NCBI GenBank assembly: GCA_036000545.1
Contig: DASYVD010000113.1
Coordinates: 1 to 25,280 of the forward strand
Direction of reading: 5' to 3'
From: DASYVD01 sp036000545
GTDB taxonomy: Bacteria; Actinomycetota; UBA4738; CALAEC01
Length of the DNA stretch: 25,280 bases
In this document: in pieces, positions 8,382 to 16,162 of the stretch
How the letters are laid out: the number at the start of each line of letters is the position of its first letter
How positions within the stretch are numbered: the first letter of the stretch is position 1
The notes under the pieces: model-generated
What the model was told of the DNA's origin: nothing
The model's input: only the letters and a program-made list of their open reading frames with translations
Database searches by the model: none
Position numbers and translations under genes: made by a program

Positions 8382-8401
8382 GCACATACATTAGCATGCT
8401 C
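8376..8401 (-). promoter_or_regulatory. vapBC promoter and probable autoregulatory operator
   Basis: A perfect inverted repeat with 8-base arms (GAGCATGC and GCATGCTC) and a 10-base spacer covers 8376-8401. The spacer holds a minus-strand TAATGT (8388-8393) that could be the -10 element, and the inner arm covers the start codon. Ribbon-helix-helix antitoxins bind such repeats, so this is the likely VapB operator. A weak -35 candidate, ATGACT, lies 17 bases further upstream. Confidence 0.65.
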
Positions 8402-8495
8402 AGAGCTGCGAGTCATCCCGGAGGCGCGAATCGGAGAGCCGACCAGGTCTGTCTTGCTCCTCAGCTCAGGATCGAGTCGCACTTCGCATCTCAGC

Positions 8496-10661
8496 TCACG
8501 AGTGGAACAGCCAGTCGATGGAGTCGGCGAAACGGCGCTCCATCTCCCGGCGCAGCTCCGCGTGACCCTTCAGCTCGGGATCGCCCTCGATGAGATCGAA
8601 GGCCTCCTTGCGGGCCCGGCGCACCAGGTCCGTGTCGAAGGCCAGGCGCGCCAGCTTCAGGTCCGGCATCCCAGACTGACGGATGTCGAACAGTGTGCCT
8701 TCCCCCCGCAGGCGGAGATCCTCATCGGCAAGCTCGAATCCGTCTGTGGTCCGGACCATCGCCTCCAGCCTGGCCCGCGCTTCCTCGTTCTCCGGTGACG
8801 CCTCGTCGAACAGCACGCAGAACGAGCGATGCGCACCCCGTCCGATCCTCCCCCGCAATTGGTGGAGCTGGGCCAGGCCAAACCGCTCGGCGTTCTCCAC
8901 CAGCATCACCGTCGCGTTGGGGATGTCCACGCCGACCTCGACCACGGTGGTGGAGATCAGCACGTCGAACTCGCCCGAACGGAACCGCTCCATCACGCCG
9001 TCCTTGTCTCTCGGGCGCATCCGGCCGTGGAGCAGCCCGATGCGGAGGTCGGGGAAGACGTCGCTGGCCAGGCGCTCGGCCTCCTTCTCAGCGGCCCGGA
9101 CCTCCAGGCGGTTCTCCTCGTCGATGGCGGCGCAGACCACGAAGGCCTGCCGGCCCGCGCGCACCTGCTCGCGAACCAGGTCGTAGGCGTCCGAACGCTG
9201 TGCCGGGGACCGGGCTACAAGGGTCTTGACGGGCTGGCGGCCCGCCGGCATCTCGTCGAGCACCGACACGTCAAGATCGCCGTAGTAGGTAAGAGCGAGG
9301 GTCCTGGGGATGGGCGTCGCTGTCATGATTAGGGTGTCCGGGGCGGCGCCCTTCTCCTTCAGGGCGATCCGCTGATGCAGTCCGAAGCGGTGCTGCTCGT
9401 CCACGACGGCGAGAGACAGGTCCGTGAACGAGACCCCCTCCTGGACCAGGGCGTGGGTCCCGACCAGGAGGTCCAGCTGACCCGACGCAGCAGCCTCCAG
9501 CACCCCCTCCCGCTCCTTCCCGGTCACCGACGCGGTAAGCAGGGCGTAGATCGGGCCCTCGTCCCCGGAGCCCTCGCGGTCGGTGAAGAGGTCCGGCTGT
9601 GCCGGGTCGCCCCGGCGAGAGCCTTTCACCATGCGGCGGCCGCCGATCGGCTCCAGCAGCTCCGCGACCTTACGGAAGTGCTGCCCCGACAAGACCTCGG
9701 TGGGAGCCATGATCGCGGCCTGGTGCCCGGACTGCACCGCGATCAGGCATGCGTATAGAGCCACCACTGTCTTCCCCGATCCCACGTCCCCCTGGAGGAG
9801 CCGGTTCATCGGCTGGCCGGTGGCCATGTCCTTGGCGATCTCCTCCATGGCCCGCCGTTGGGCGGCGGTTGGCTCGAACGGAAGGCCGGCAACGAACCGC
9901 TCGGCCAGGTCCCCAGAGAGGTCGTGGGCAACTCCTTCGGTCTCCGCTTCGACCCGGTGCTTCCGGAACGCCACCCCCAGCTCGAGGACGAACAGCTCGT
10001 CGAACTTCAGGCGCTCCCTGGCGGCACGTTCCTCGCCGGGCTCCTCGGGGAAGTGGATCTTCCGCACCCCGTCGTCGAGCGCCATGAGCTCCTGGCGCCG
10101 GCGGATCTCGGGTGGGACCGGGTCGGGGATCCGGCGGATCCGGCCCAGCGCATCGTGAACCAGCCGCCGGATGGTCCCGGTGGAGACACCTTCGCCCGCC
10201 GGGTGCACCGGCACGATCCGGCCGGTGTGCACCTGGTCGGCCTCGCCGCCCCCGAGGACCTCCACCGCGGGGTTCTGGATCCGAAGGCGGCCCCGGAAAG
10301 CCGTGGCCTTCCCGGACACGGCCACCTCCTGGCCCTCTTTGAATCGCGTGGCCGGCCAGGCCTGGTTGAACCAGGACAGGTCGACGTACCCGGAGCCGTC
10401 CCACACCGTGACCGTCACGATGCTCTGCCGGCGACGGGTGAAGGCCCGGCGAACCCGGCGGACGGTGGCGATCACCGTCGCCTCTTGCCCCACCCTCAGG
10501 TCGCCGATCCGCTCGACCGCCGACCGGTCGATGTAGCGGCGCGGGTAGTGATGGAGGAGGTCCGCGACAGTGTCGATGCCCAGGCGCGACAGCGCCGGGA
10601 GGGAACGACGGGCCCACCCTGCGACCTGAGACACGGGGGAGGAGGGAGAGAGTGGCTTCAC
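8496..10661 (-). CDS. recG: ATP-dependent DNA helicase RecG
   Basis: 721 residues from GTG 10659-10661. RecG remodels stalled replication forks and branches Holliday junctions. Seen: an OB-fold wedge region (about 55-140), Walker A GDVGSGKT at 291-298, DEQH at 421-424, TATPIPRTLALTYYGDLDVS, and the helicase C-terminal TTVVEVGVDIPNA with QLHQLRGRIGRG. An insertion of roughly 25-30 residues (about 341-372) separates the early helicase motifs; it contains QPDLF at 355-359. The open frame runs another 155 codons upstream, but that part is antisense to the divergent lipoprotein gene and unlike RecG. No clear Shine-Dalgarno is present, so the exact start is tentative. It stands apart from the vapB-led block by 108 bases. 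Confidence 0.95.
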   Translation of the reverse strand: MKPLSPSSPVSQVAGWARRSLPALSRLGIDTVADLLHHYPRRYIDRSAVERIGDLRVGQEATVIATVRRVRRAFTRRRQSIVTVTVWDGSGYVDLSWFNQAWPATRFKEGQEVAVSGKATAFRGRLRIQNPAVEVLGGGEADQVHTGRIVPVHPAGEGVSTGTIRRLVHDALGRIRRIPDPVPPEIRRRQELMALDDGVRKIHFPEEPGEERAARERLKFDELFVLELGVAFRKHRVEAETEGVAHDLSGDLAERFVAGLPFEPTAAQRRAMEEIAKDMATGQPMNRLLQGDVGSGKTVVALYACLIAVQSGHQAAIMAPTEVLSGQHFRKVAELLEPIGGRRMVKGSRRGDPAQPDLFTDREGSGDEGPIYALLTASVTGKEREGVLEAAASGQLDLLVGTHALVQEGVSFTDLSLAVVDEQHRFGLHQRIALKEKGAAPDTLIMTATPIPRTLALTYYGDLDVSVLDEMPAGRQPVKTLVARSPAQRSDAYDLVREQVRAGRQAFVVCAAIDEENRLEVRAAEKEAERLASDVFPDLRIGLLHGRMRPRDKDGVMERFRSGEFDVLISTTVVEVGVDIPNATVMLVENAERFGLAQLHQLRGRIGRGAHRSFCVLFDEASPENEEARARLEAMVRTTDGFELADEDLRLRGEGTLFDIRQSGMPDLKLARLAFDTDLVRRARKEAFDLIEGDPELKGHAELRREMERRFADSIDWLFHS

Positions 10662-10676
10662 GCGAACTCGCGGAGG

Positions 10677-10686
10677 ATGGTACACC
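10677..10686. promoter_or_regulatory. Divergent recG/tlpA promoter region (weak)
   Basis: Only 31 bases separate the recG and lipoprotein start codons. A minus-strand TACCAT at 10677-10682 could serve recG, and a plus-strand TACACC at 10681-10686, six bases before the lipoprotein GTG, could drive a leaderless transcript. The two hexamers touch, so the two promoters could interfere with each other. No good -35 matches are seen. Confidence 0.35.
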
Positions 10687-10692
10687 CGACGT

Positions 10693-11214
10693 GTGAAGCG
10701 CTGGCTCGTTCTGGCGGTCGCCGCCGCCCTGCTGCTCGCCTCGTGCGCCGAGCGTGTCGAGCCACGTAGGGGCGGCACGGTCGCGTCACCCACGGCCGCT
10801 CCTCTACTCCCGAGGAACCGCCTGGACCTGCCCGAGTTCGACCTCGTCCGATTCCAATCGCTCCTCGCCCAACTCCGCGGCAGGCCCGTCGTCGTGAACA
10901 TTTGGGCGGCCTGGTGCCCACCCTGCCGGGTGGAGGCCCCCGGTCTGGGCACGGTTGCCCGGGAGTTCCAGGACGAGCTGCAGTTCCTCGGGGTCGACAT
11001 CCTCGACAACCGGGAAGACGCGCGTGCGTTCATCCTGGAGTTCGACTGGCCGTACCCGCACGTGTTCGACCCCGACGGGGAGATCCGGGACGGCCTTGGA
11101 TACATCGGCCAGCCCGTCACGATCATCTACGACCGCGAGGGCAGGTTGGTTTTCGAGTGGGAGGGTGCCGTCACCGAGGACATGCTCCGTCGTGAGATCA
11201 GGAAGGTGACCTGA
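10693..11214 (+). CDS. TlpA/ResA-like thioredoxin-fold lipoprotein
   Basis: 173 residues. The signal peptide ends in a lipobox L-A-S-C (15-18), so the protein should be lipid-anchored outside the membrane. The redox motif W74-C-P-P-C78 sits in NIWAAWCPPCRVEAPG, typical of TlpA/ResA-type disulfide reductases used in cytochrome c maturation or extracytoplasmic thiol reduction. FLGVDILDNREDARAF and GQPVTIIYDREGRLVF complete the redoxin fold. Start is GTG (10693-10695); the only purine-rich stretch (GGAGGA) is 15 bases away, so initiation may be leaderless. No cytochrome maturation genes are next to it, so its partner is unknown. Confidence 0.92.
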   Translation: MKRWLVLAVAAALLLASCAERVEPRRGGTVASPTAAPLLPRNRLDLPEFDLVRFQSLLAQLRGRPVVVNIWAAWCPPCRVEAPGLGTVAREFQDELQFLGVDILDNREDARAFILEFDWPYPHVFDPDGEIRDGLGYIGQPVTIIYDREGRLVFEWEGAVTEDMLRREIRKVT

Positions 11215-11255
11215 CCCGTCGGCGTCGAGGGGTCACCTGCTCGGAGGCCCGCTGA

Positions 11256-11261
11256 TAGGTT
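11256..11261 (+). promoter_or_regulatory. -10 element of a leaderless promoter (SpoIID-domain gene)
   Basis: TAGGTT followed by exactly seven bases and then ATG at 11269, with no Shine-Dalgarno sequence. This is the layout of leaderless actinobacterial transcripts and decides the start. No convincing -35. Confidence 0.5.
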
Positions 11262-11268
11262 GTCCTCG

Positions 11269-12999
11269 ATGCGCGCCCGCCCCGTTGCCGTCGTCATGGC
11301 CGCTTCCCTCCTGATCGCCGGCTCCCCGCTGGGGGACGGGTCCGCGGCCGCAGCGAAGCGGCCTGGCCGGGTTCGGTTCGCCGCTCCCGCGGACGGTTCG
11401 CTCCTGGTTCACGGGACCTATCCGCCGGTGCAGTCGTTCTGCGCCGAGACCCAGCAACCCCTGCTCCACGCCCGGTTCCGAGGAACAGTCGAAGTCGGCA
11501 AGGCGTCGGACGGGTCGCTGTTCGTCATCGGCGAGCTTCCCTTCGAGGACTATCTCAAGGGGATCGCGGAGGTTCCCCGACGCTGGCACATGGAGGCCCT
11601 CAAGGCGCAGGTAGTGGCAGCACGGAGCTACGCCATGGTCCGCCTGAGTCGCCCCTCCGACGAGGCCCGAGCCCTCCGTTACGACCTCTGCGCGACCACC
11701 GCGTGCCAGGTCTACACAGGCATGGGCGTCGAGGCCGGTCCGTGGGGGGATCGATGGGTGCGAGCCGTGGAGGGAACGGCCGGGCAGGTCCTCCTGTACC
11801 AGGGCGACCCGGCCGAGACGCTGTACTTCTCCACCTCGAATGGGCGAACGCTCGGGAACGAGCGGGTCTTCGGGGGTAGCCCCCTTCCCTACCTGCGGGG
11901 CATCCGGGAACGTGACGACGGCGCCTCGCCGCTGTCCCGGTGGAAGGTGACGGTGCCCTTCGACGACCTCGGGAGGTTCCTGGACTTCGCCGACCTGTGG
12001 CCGGGAGGAAGGATCCGCCGGGTGATCTTCGATCACGGAGACATCCGGGTCCGGGGCGGCGGCCGGAGGGTGGCCCTCGACCGCGGCGACCTCCGGGACG
12101 CCCTGAACTTCTGGGCCCGGTGCCTCGAGCCCGGCTCCTACCCCACCTCGGAGCCCGACGGCTACCAACTTCCGCAGACGGTCCCCTCGATCTGGTATCG
12201 CCCCCGCCAGCGGGGGCAGACGCTGGTCCTCGATGGCCGTGGGTGGGGGCACGGCGTGGGCATGGTCCAGTGGGGAGCGTTCGGCAAGGCCGAACGGGGG
12301 CTCACGTACGACGAGATCCTGGCCGCCTACTACGGCGGCCTGCGACCGCAGTGGGTCACGGTGCCGGGTCGCATCCGGGTGCTGATCGCGGACGACCTCC
12401 GGTCGGTGACCGTCGTGCCGCAGGGGGATGCAAAGGTCCGCTGGCGGAGGCGGGTCCCGGAAGAACCGTGGGAGGTCGCTGGGGGCCGGCGCCTCTCCTT
12501 GCGGCATGGCTTCCCGCCCCCTCCCCAGCTCGAGGCCGCGGAGTTTCGGGCGGCTCGCCGGAAGGCTCGCGTCGGAGGCCCCCTGAAGGCGACGCTCACT
12601 CTGTCCCGGAGCGCCAACGTGCGCCTGGAGTTCGTGCGAGCCGGGGAAATCGTCGGGTTCACGCCTTGGCAGCCCCAGCTGACCGGAGAGGTCTCATTGA
12701 CGGTTGACGTACCGGCGATCCCCAGCGGCCGCTACGCGATCCGGGTCGCCGCGGGCGACGGCGTGGACGTGGTGCGGACCGCGGGCAGGCCCTTGCGGGT
12801 GCGGGGCGGCTCCGCCCCCGCCTCGCCATCGCCATCGCCCACCGCCGGAACCGAGGCGGGGCCTGCTCCGCCCGCCGCCGGGGAGCGGAACCTGCGCCCC
12901 ACCCTGACCGTACTGGGTGTCTCGACACTCCTCCTGGTAGCGCTGCTCGTTTTGACGATGCGCCGCCGGAAGGGATTACATCGGAGTCGGAGGACGTGA
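11269..12999 (+). CDS. SpoIID/LytB-domain cell-envelope protein
   Basis: 576 residues. An N-terminal signal peptide (to about AAAAK) is followed by a SpoIID domain (about 80-365). The domain shows GELPFEDYLKGIAEVP, EALKAQVVAARSYAM and DGRGWGHGVGMVQWGAFG, the family hallmarks; the glutamate of AEVP corresponds to the catalytic Glu of the SpoIID peptidoglycan lytic transglycosylase. A beta-rich region (about 430-515), a Pro/Ser-rich linker and a C-terminal hydrophobic helix followed by MRRRKG come after it, so the enzyme looks anchored with its catalytic part outside. Such proteins occur in non-sporulating actinobacteria, so a sporulation role is not implied. The stop overlaps the mscS start. 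Confidence 0.88.
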   Translation: MRARPVAVVMAASLLIAGSPLGDGSAAAAKRPGRVRFAAPADGSLLVHGTYPPVQSFCAETQQPLLHARFRGTVEVGKASDGSLFVIGELPFEDYLKGIAEVPRRWHMEALKAQVVAARSYAMVRLSRPSDEARALRYDLCATTACQVYTGMGVEAGPWGDRWVRAVEGTAGQVLLYQGDPAETLYFSTSNGRTLGNERVFGGSPLPYLRGIRERDDGASPLSRWKVTVPFDDLGRFLDFADLWPGGRIRRVIFDHGDIRVRGGGRRVALDRGDLRDALNFWARCLEPGSYPTSEPDGYQLPQTVPSIWYRPRQRGQTLVLDGRGWGHGVGMVQWGAFGKAERGLTYDEILAAYYGGLRPQWVTVPGRIRVLIADDLRSVTVVPQGDAKVRWRRRVPEEPWEVAGGRRLSLRHGFPPPPQLEAAEFRAARRKARVGGPLKATLTLSRSANVRLEFVRAGEIVGFTPWQPQLTGEVSLTVDVPAIPSGRYAIRVAAGDGVDVVRTAGRPLRVRGGSAPASPSPSPTAGTEAGPAPPAAGERNLRPTLTVLGVSTLLLVALLVLTMRRRKGLHRSRRT

Positions 13000-13838
13000 T
13001 GGAGCAGATCCCGAACCGGGAACCACCACTCTTCTCGCGGGACTGGCTGCTCGAGAGCGGGCCCCGCATCCTGGTGATCCTCGCTGTAGCCCTCCTGTTG
13101 CTGTGGGTCGCGCGGCTCCTCGTCCGCCGCATGCAGCGGAAGCTCGAGGGTGTGGAGAGCCTGACCCAGGAGTACGACCTTCGCCGCTCGTACACCCTGA
13201 CCCAGGCCCTCTCCTACGCGCTGCGCGTCGTGGTGTGGACGGTCACCCTTCTGCTCCTCCTGGGCCAGTTCGGGATCTCCCTGGCTCCGCTGATCGCCGG
13301 GGCGGGGATCGTGGGAGTCGCCCTGGGGTTCGGGGCCCAGAGCCTCGTCCGCGACTTCCTGTCGGGGTTCTTCATCCTTCTGGAGAATCAGTTCGGCGTG
13401 GGGGACGTGATCGACATCAGCGCGCCCGGCGGGCCCGTCTCGGGGAAGGTCGAAGACCTCAGCCTGCGCACAACGTCGCTTCGAGCCTTCGACGGAACCC
13501 TCCACGTCGTCCCCAACGGGAACATCCAGTTCCTGGGGAACAAGTCGAAGGGGTGGTCCCGGGCCATCGTCGACGTCAACGTGGCCTACGGCGAAGACCT
13601 CGACCGGGTCCGGGAGATCCTCGACGAGCTGTTCGAGGAGCTCCGGGAGGACAAGGAGACGGCCGCACTCCTCTTCTCCGGGCCGACCACGCTCGGCCCC
13701 GAGCAGATGGGAGATTCCAAGGTCACGATGCGGATCGTGGCGGACACCCGGCCGGGGAAGAAGGCGGACCTCGAGCGAGAGCTCCGCAACAGGATCCTCC
13801 GCCGTTTCGCCGAGCGCGGCGTGAAGGTCCCGGGCTAG
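12999..13838 (+). CDS. mscS: Small-conductance mechanosensitive channel (MscS family)
   Basis: 279 residues. MscS opens under membrane tension and releases solutes on osmotic downshock. Three hydrophobic segments are visible (about 24-45, 72-92 and 96-127). The third, with GAGIVGVALGFGAQSLVRDFLSG, is the Gly/Ala-packed pore helix, followed by ENQFGVGDVI and the beta domain (VEDLSLRTTSLRAFDGT, VPNGNI). Start ATG 12999-13001 overlaps the SpoIID-gene TGA by one base, with GGAGGA just upstream; a GTG one codon earlier is also possible. Coupling to an envelope lytic enzyme suggests a shared turgor or wall role, which is inference. Confidence 0.95.
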   Translation: MEQIPNREPPLFSRDWLLESGPRILVILAVALLLLWVARLLVRRMQRKLEGVESLTQEYDLRRSYTLTQALSYALRVVVWTVTLLLLLGQFGISLAPLIAGAGIVGVALGFGAQSLVRDFLSGFFILLENQFGVGDVIDISAPGGPVSGKVEDLSLRTTSLRAFDGTLHVVPNGNIQFLGNKSKGWSRAIVDVNVAYGEDLDRVREILDELFEELREDKETAALLFSGPTTLGPEQMGDSKVTMRIVADTRPGKKADLERELRNRILRRFAERGVKVPG

Positions 13839-13853
13839 TCACCCCTCGTCTGC

Positions 13854-13859
13854 TACCAT
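13854..13859 (+). promoter_or_regulatory. Possible -10 element for rpmB
   Basis: TACCAT ends nine bases before the rpmB ATG, in the 30-base gap after mscS. No Shine-Dalgarno sequence precedes rpmB, so a very short or absent leader is likely. Weak evidence. Confidence 0.35.
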
Positions 13860-13868
13860 CGCCGGGCG

Positions 13869-14060
13869 ATGGCAGCCGTGTGTGAGATCTGCGGCCGCAA
13901 GCCCGGTTTCGGGATGCAGGTCAGCCACTCTCACCGCCGGTCGAACCGGCGGTGGGATCCTAACGTCCAGAGGGTTCGGGCCATCGTGAACGGGACCCCC
14001 CGGCGGGTGAACGTGTGCGCGAAGTGCCTGAAGGCCGGGAAGGTCCAAAGAGCCGGCTGA
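13869..14060 (+). CDS. rpmB: 50S ribosomal protein L28 (zinc-binding form)
   Basis: 63 residues. The N-terminus CEICGRKPGFG and C-terminal CAKCLKAGKV give the two Cys pairs of the zinc-binding (C+) form of L28; VSHSHRRSNRRWDPN is the conserved rRNA-binding segment. L28 near recG is a common bacterial arrangement, although here it is separated from recG by three unrelated genes and runs the other way. Confidence 0.97.
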   Translation: MAAVCEICGRKPGFGMQVSHSHRRSNRRWDPNVQRVRAIVNGTPRRVNVCAKCLKAGKVQRAG

Positions 14061-14091
14061 CGTCGTTACCTCCTCGTTACGCCCCCGCGGA

Positions 14092-14114
14092 ACCTCGTGT
14101 CGGTACCTCGTGTC
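14092..14114 (+). repeat. Short direct repeat upstream of a small ORF
   Basis: The 10-base word ACCTCGTGTC occurs at 14092-14101 and again at 14105-14114, with three bases between. It lies in the 95-base gap between rpmB and the small gene at 14156. It could be an operator or chance. Confidence 0.35.
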
Positions 14115-14155
14115 TAACTACCAGGAACCTCCTCAAGGCGCAGGGAGCGCGACCG

Positions 14156-14320
14156 ATGATAAGAAACATGGCGAACGGAGTGGCCCGGCAGTACTGGACG
14201 GAGATCCTGGACGTCCGTCTGCCCGCGCCCACCCCCGAGGAGACCCGCCGAGGGAAGCAGCGTCAGAAGCTGGTCCGCCGGGTCACCGGGACCACCTTCC
14301 CGAAGCCCCCCGCCCGCTAG
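14156..14320 (+). CDS. Small basic protein of unknown function
   Basis: 54 residues. I do not recognise it. The middle reads YWTEILDVRLPAPTPEETRRG and the C-terminal half is basic (KQRQKLVRRVTGTTFPKPPAR), so it may bind nucleic acid or the ribosome. GGGAG lies eight bases before the ATG, which supports translation; a second in-frame ATG at 14168-14170 is possible. The frame stays open upstream through the end of rpmB, but only this start has a ribosome-binding site. It ends 32 bases before the convergent thiD stop. Confidence 0.5.
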   Translation: MIRNMANGVARQYWTEILDVRLPAPTPEETRRGKQRQKLVRRVTGTTFPKPPAR

Positions 14321-14352
14321 GAACAGCTTCTTCTCGCCAGAGCGTTCGTGCC

Positions 14353-15168
14353 CTACTTCGCCTCCAGCCCCCACGAGGGGTTTACCGGCCCGATCCCCTG
14401 CCCGATCTCCAGGCTGGCCCGGATGGACTCGGTGACGAACGTCTTCCCCTTCCGCACCGCCTCCGGAAGGTCCTCGCCCCGGGCCAGGTAGGCGGCGATC
14501 GAGGCCGACAGCACGCATCCGGTCCCGTGGGTATGAGGGGTGTCGATCCGCTCGGCCGAGACCGGCTGAACCCCGTCGGGCGTGACGAGAAGATCCGTTG
14601 CCTCTTCGCTTTCGAGGTGGCCCCCCTTCACCAGCACCGCCCGGGCCCCGAGGTCGAGGACCGCCTGCCCCGCCCGCTCCATGTCCTGGAGGGTTCGGAC
14701 CTCGAAGCCGGCGAGCCCGGCCGCCTCCGGGAGGTTGGGGGTTACCAGGGTGGCCAGGGGGACGATGCGGGTGCGGAGGGCATCCACGGCGTCCTCGCGC
14801 AGGAGCGGATGCCCATGCTTCGACACGAACACGGGGTCGACCACCAGGTTGGGGACGCCCGTCTCCTGCACCGCCTCGGCCACCGCCTCGATGATGGGGG
14901 CCGAGGCGAGCATCCCGGTCTTGGCCGCGTCCACTCCGATGTCGGTGACAACCGACCGAATCTGGCCGCCCACCGTCTCGGGGGAGAGCTCCTCGAACCC
15001 CGACACGCCCTTGGTGTTCTGCACCGTGACCGCGGTGAGCGCGGACATCCCCCACACGTCGAGGGCCTGGAACGTCTTGAGATCGGCCTGGATCCCCGCC
15101 CCCCCGCCGGAGTCGGAGCCGGCGATGGTCAGCGCGCGGGGGATCCTGCCGGCGGGGGGGTCAGGCAA
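14353..15168 (-). CDS. thiD: Hydroxymethylpyrimidine/phosphomethylpyrimidine kinase
   Basis: 271 residues from TTG 15166-15168. ThiD phosphorylates hydroxymethylpyrimidine and then its monophosphate, giving the pyrimidine half of thiamine. Seen: LTIAGSDSGGGAGIQADLKTF at the N-terminus (split here by the usual family match), MSALTAVTVQNTKGV, and THGTGCVLSASIAAYLA, the ribokinase-fold anion hole with catalytic region. The open frame runs about 90 codons further upstream but there it is antisense-like and overlaps thiL in another frame. The TTG lies eight bases inside thiL, with GGTGGGA upstream, so the two genes are probably coupled. Confidence 0.94.
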   Translation of the reverse strand: MPDPPAGRIPRALTIAGSDSGGGAGIQADLKTFQALDVWGMSALTAVTVQNTKGVSGFEELSPETVGGQIRSVVTDIGVDAAKTGMLASAPIIEAVAEAVQETGVPNLVVDPVFVSKHGHPLLREDAVDALRTRIVPLATLVTPNLPEAAGLAGFEVRTLQDMERAGQAVLDLGARAVLVKGGHLESEEATDLLVTPDGVQPVSAERIDTPHTHGTGCVLSASIAAYLARGEDLPEAVRKGKTFVTESIRASLEIGQGIGPVNPSWGLEAK

Positions 15169-16162
15169 AGTGGTCCCACCCCCTCGGTTCGAGGGTTCGT
15201 TCGACGCCGTCCTCACCGACCGCCCGCACTCCTTCCTCGGTGACCGTCCCGATGACCGAGAGGCCCGTCCCGAACCGCTCGACCAGCTTCTCGGCCGCCC
15301 CCTCGACGGCCTCGGGCGGAAGGGCCGCCAGCAGCTCGTAGTCCTCGCCTCCGTGCATGGCCAGGTCGAGCGGATCAAACTGGCCGTCGAACGCCTTGGC
15401 CAGATCCTCCAGACCGTCGGCCACCGGCACGTCCGCAAGCGTCACCGTGGCCCCCACCCTGCTCTCCGCGCACAGCCGGGAGAGGTCCAGGGCCAGCCCG
15501 TCGGAGACGTCGATCATCGCCGTCGCCCCCTCCGAGGCGAGGGTCTCCCCCTCGCCGACCCGGGCCACCGGCCGCAGGTGGGCCTGGACCAGTCGCCGGC
15601 CCCAGTCGGAGGCGAGGGCCTCGCGAACCTGGTGGGGGTCCGACTGGGCCAGCCGGAGGCCACCCGCCGCAGCGCCGAACGAACCCGTGACTACCAGACG
15701 GTTCCCGGGCCTGGCCCCGCTCCGTGTCACGGCATGGTCTCGGGCCACGGTACCCACAACGGTGATCGAGAGCACCACCTTTCCAGCCCGATTGGTGTCC
15801 CCGCCGATCACGGCAAGGCCGTAGTCGGCGGCGGCCTCCCTGATTCCCCCGTACAGCTCGATCACCCAAGGAGTCTCCACCTCGGGCGGTATCCCGATGG
15901 AGGCCAGAGCGTATCGGGGGCTGCCACCCATCGCCGCCACGTCGGAGACGTTCACGGTGAGGGCCTTGTGGCCGATGTCGTGTGCCGAAGCCGCGGCGCG
16001 TACGAAGTGCACCCCTTCAACGAGCATGTCGGTGGTCAGGATGGTGTGGTGCCTGCCGGCGTCGACCACGGCAGCGTCGTCGCCGATCCCGATCGCCACG
16101 CCCGGCGCCTCGCCCGAGAGCACCTTGCGGATCGCCCGCACCAGCTCGTCTTCGGAGATCAC
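15161..16162 (-). CDS. thiL: Thiamine-monophosphate kinase
   Basis: 333 residues. ThiL phosphorylates thiamine monophosphate to thiamine pyrophosphate, the last step of the pathway. Seen: GIGDDAAVVDAG, TTDMLVEGVHF, GGDTNRAGKV, MIDVSDGLALDL and MHGGEDYELLAAL, the metal- and ATP-binding motifs of the family in the right order. I chose GTG 16160-16162 because GGGGGAG lies six bases upstream; the open frame continues but is unlike ThiL. It overlaps thiD by eight bases; together they form a two-gene thiamine operon. No TPP riboswitch is recognisable in the 94 bases before it. Confidence 0.95.
   Translation of the reverse strand: MISEDELVRAIRKVLSGEAPGVAIGIGDDAAVVDAGRHHTILTTDMLVEGVHFVRAAASAHDIGHKALTVNVSDVAAMGGSPRYALASIGIPPEVETPWVIELYGGIREAAADYGLAVIGGDTNRAGKVVLSITVVGTVARDHAVTRSGARPGNRLVVTGSFGAAAGGLRLAQSDPHQVREALASDWGRRLVQAHLRPVARVGEGETLASEGATAMIDVSDGLALDLSRLCAESRVGATVTLADVPVADGLEDLAKAFDGQFDPLDLAMHGGEDYELLAALPPEAVEGAAEKLVERFGTGLSVIGTVTEEGVRAVGEDGVERTLEPRGWDHFA

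Noticed and set aside
10662..11126. 155-codon N-terminal extension of recG
   Set aside because: It is antisense to the TlpA-like lipoprotein gene, is Ser/Arg-rich and has no RecG similarity; treated as open-frame run-on.
11233..12507. 424-codon minus-strand frame opposite the SpoIID-domain gene
   Set aside because: Antisense shadow; no family motifs, whereas the plus frame has signal peptide and SpoIID signatures.
14061..14155. Structured RNA between rpmB and the small ORF
   Set aside because: Apart from a 10-base direct repeat I saw no stable, recognisable RNA fold.
15169..15438. N-terminal extension of thiD
   Set aside because: It lies in an alternate frame of thiL and lacks ribokinase-fold sequence; the family N-terminus starts close to 15168.
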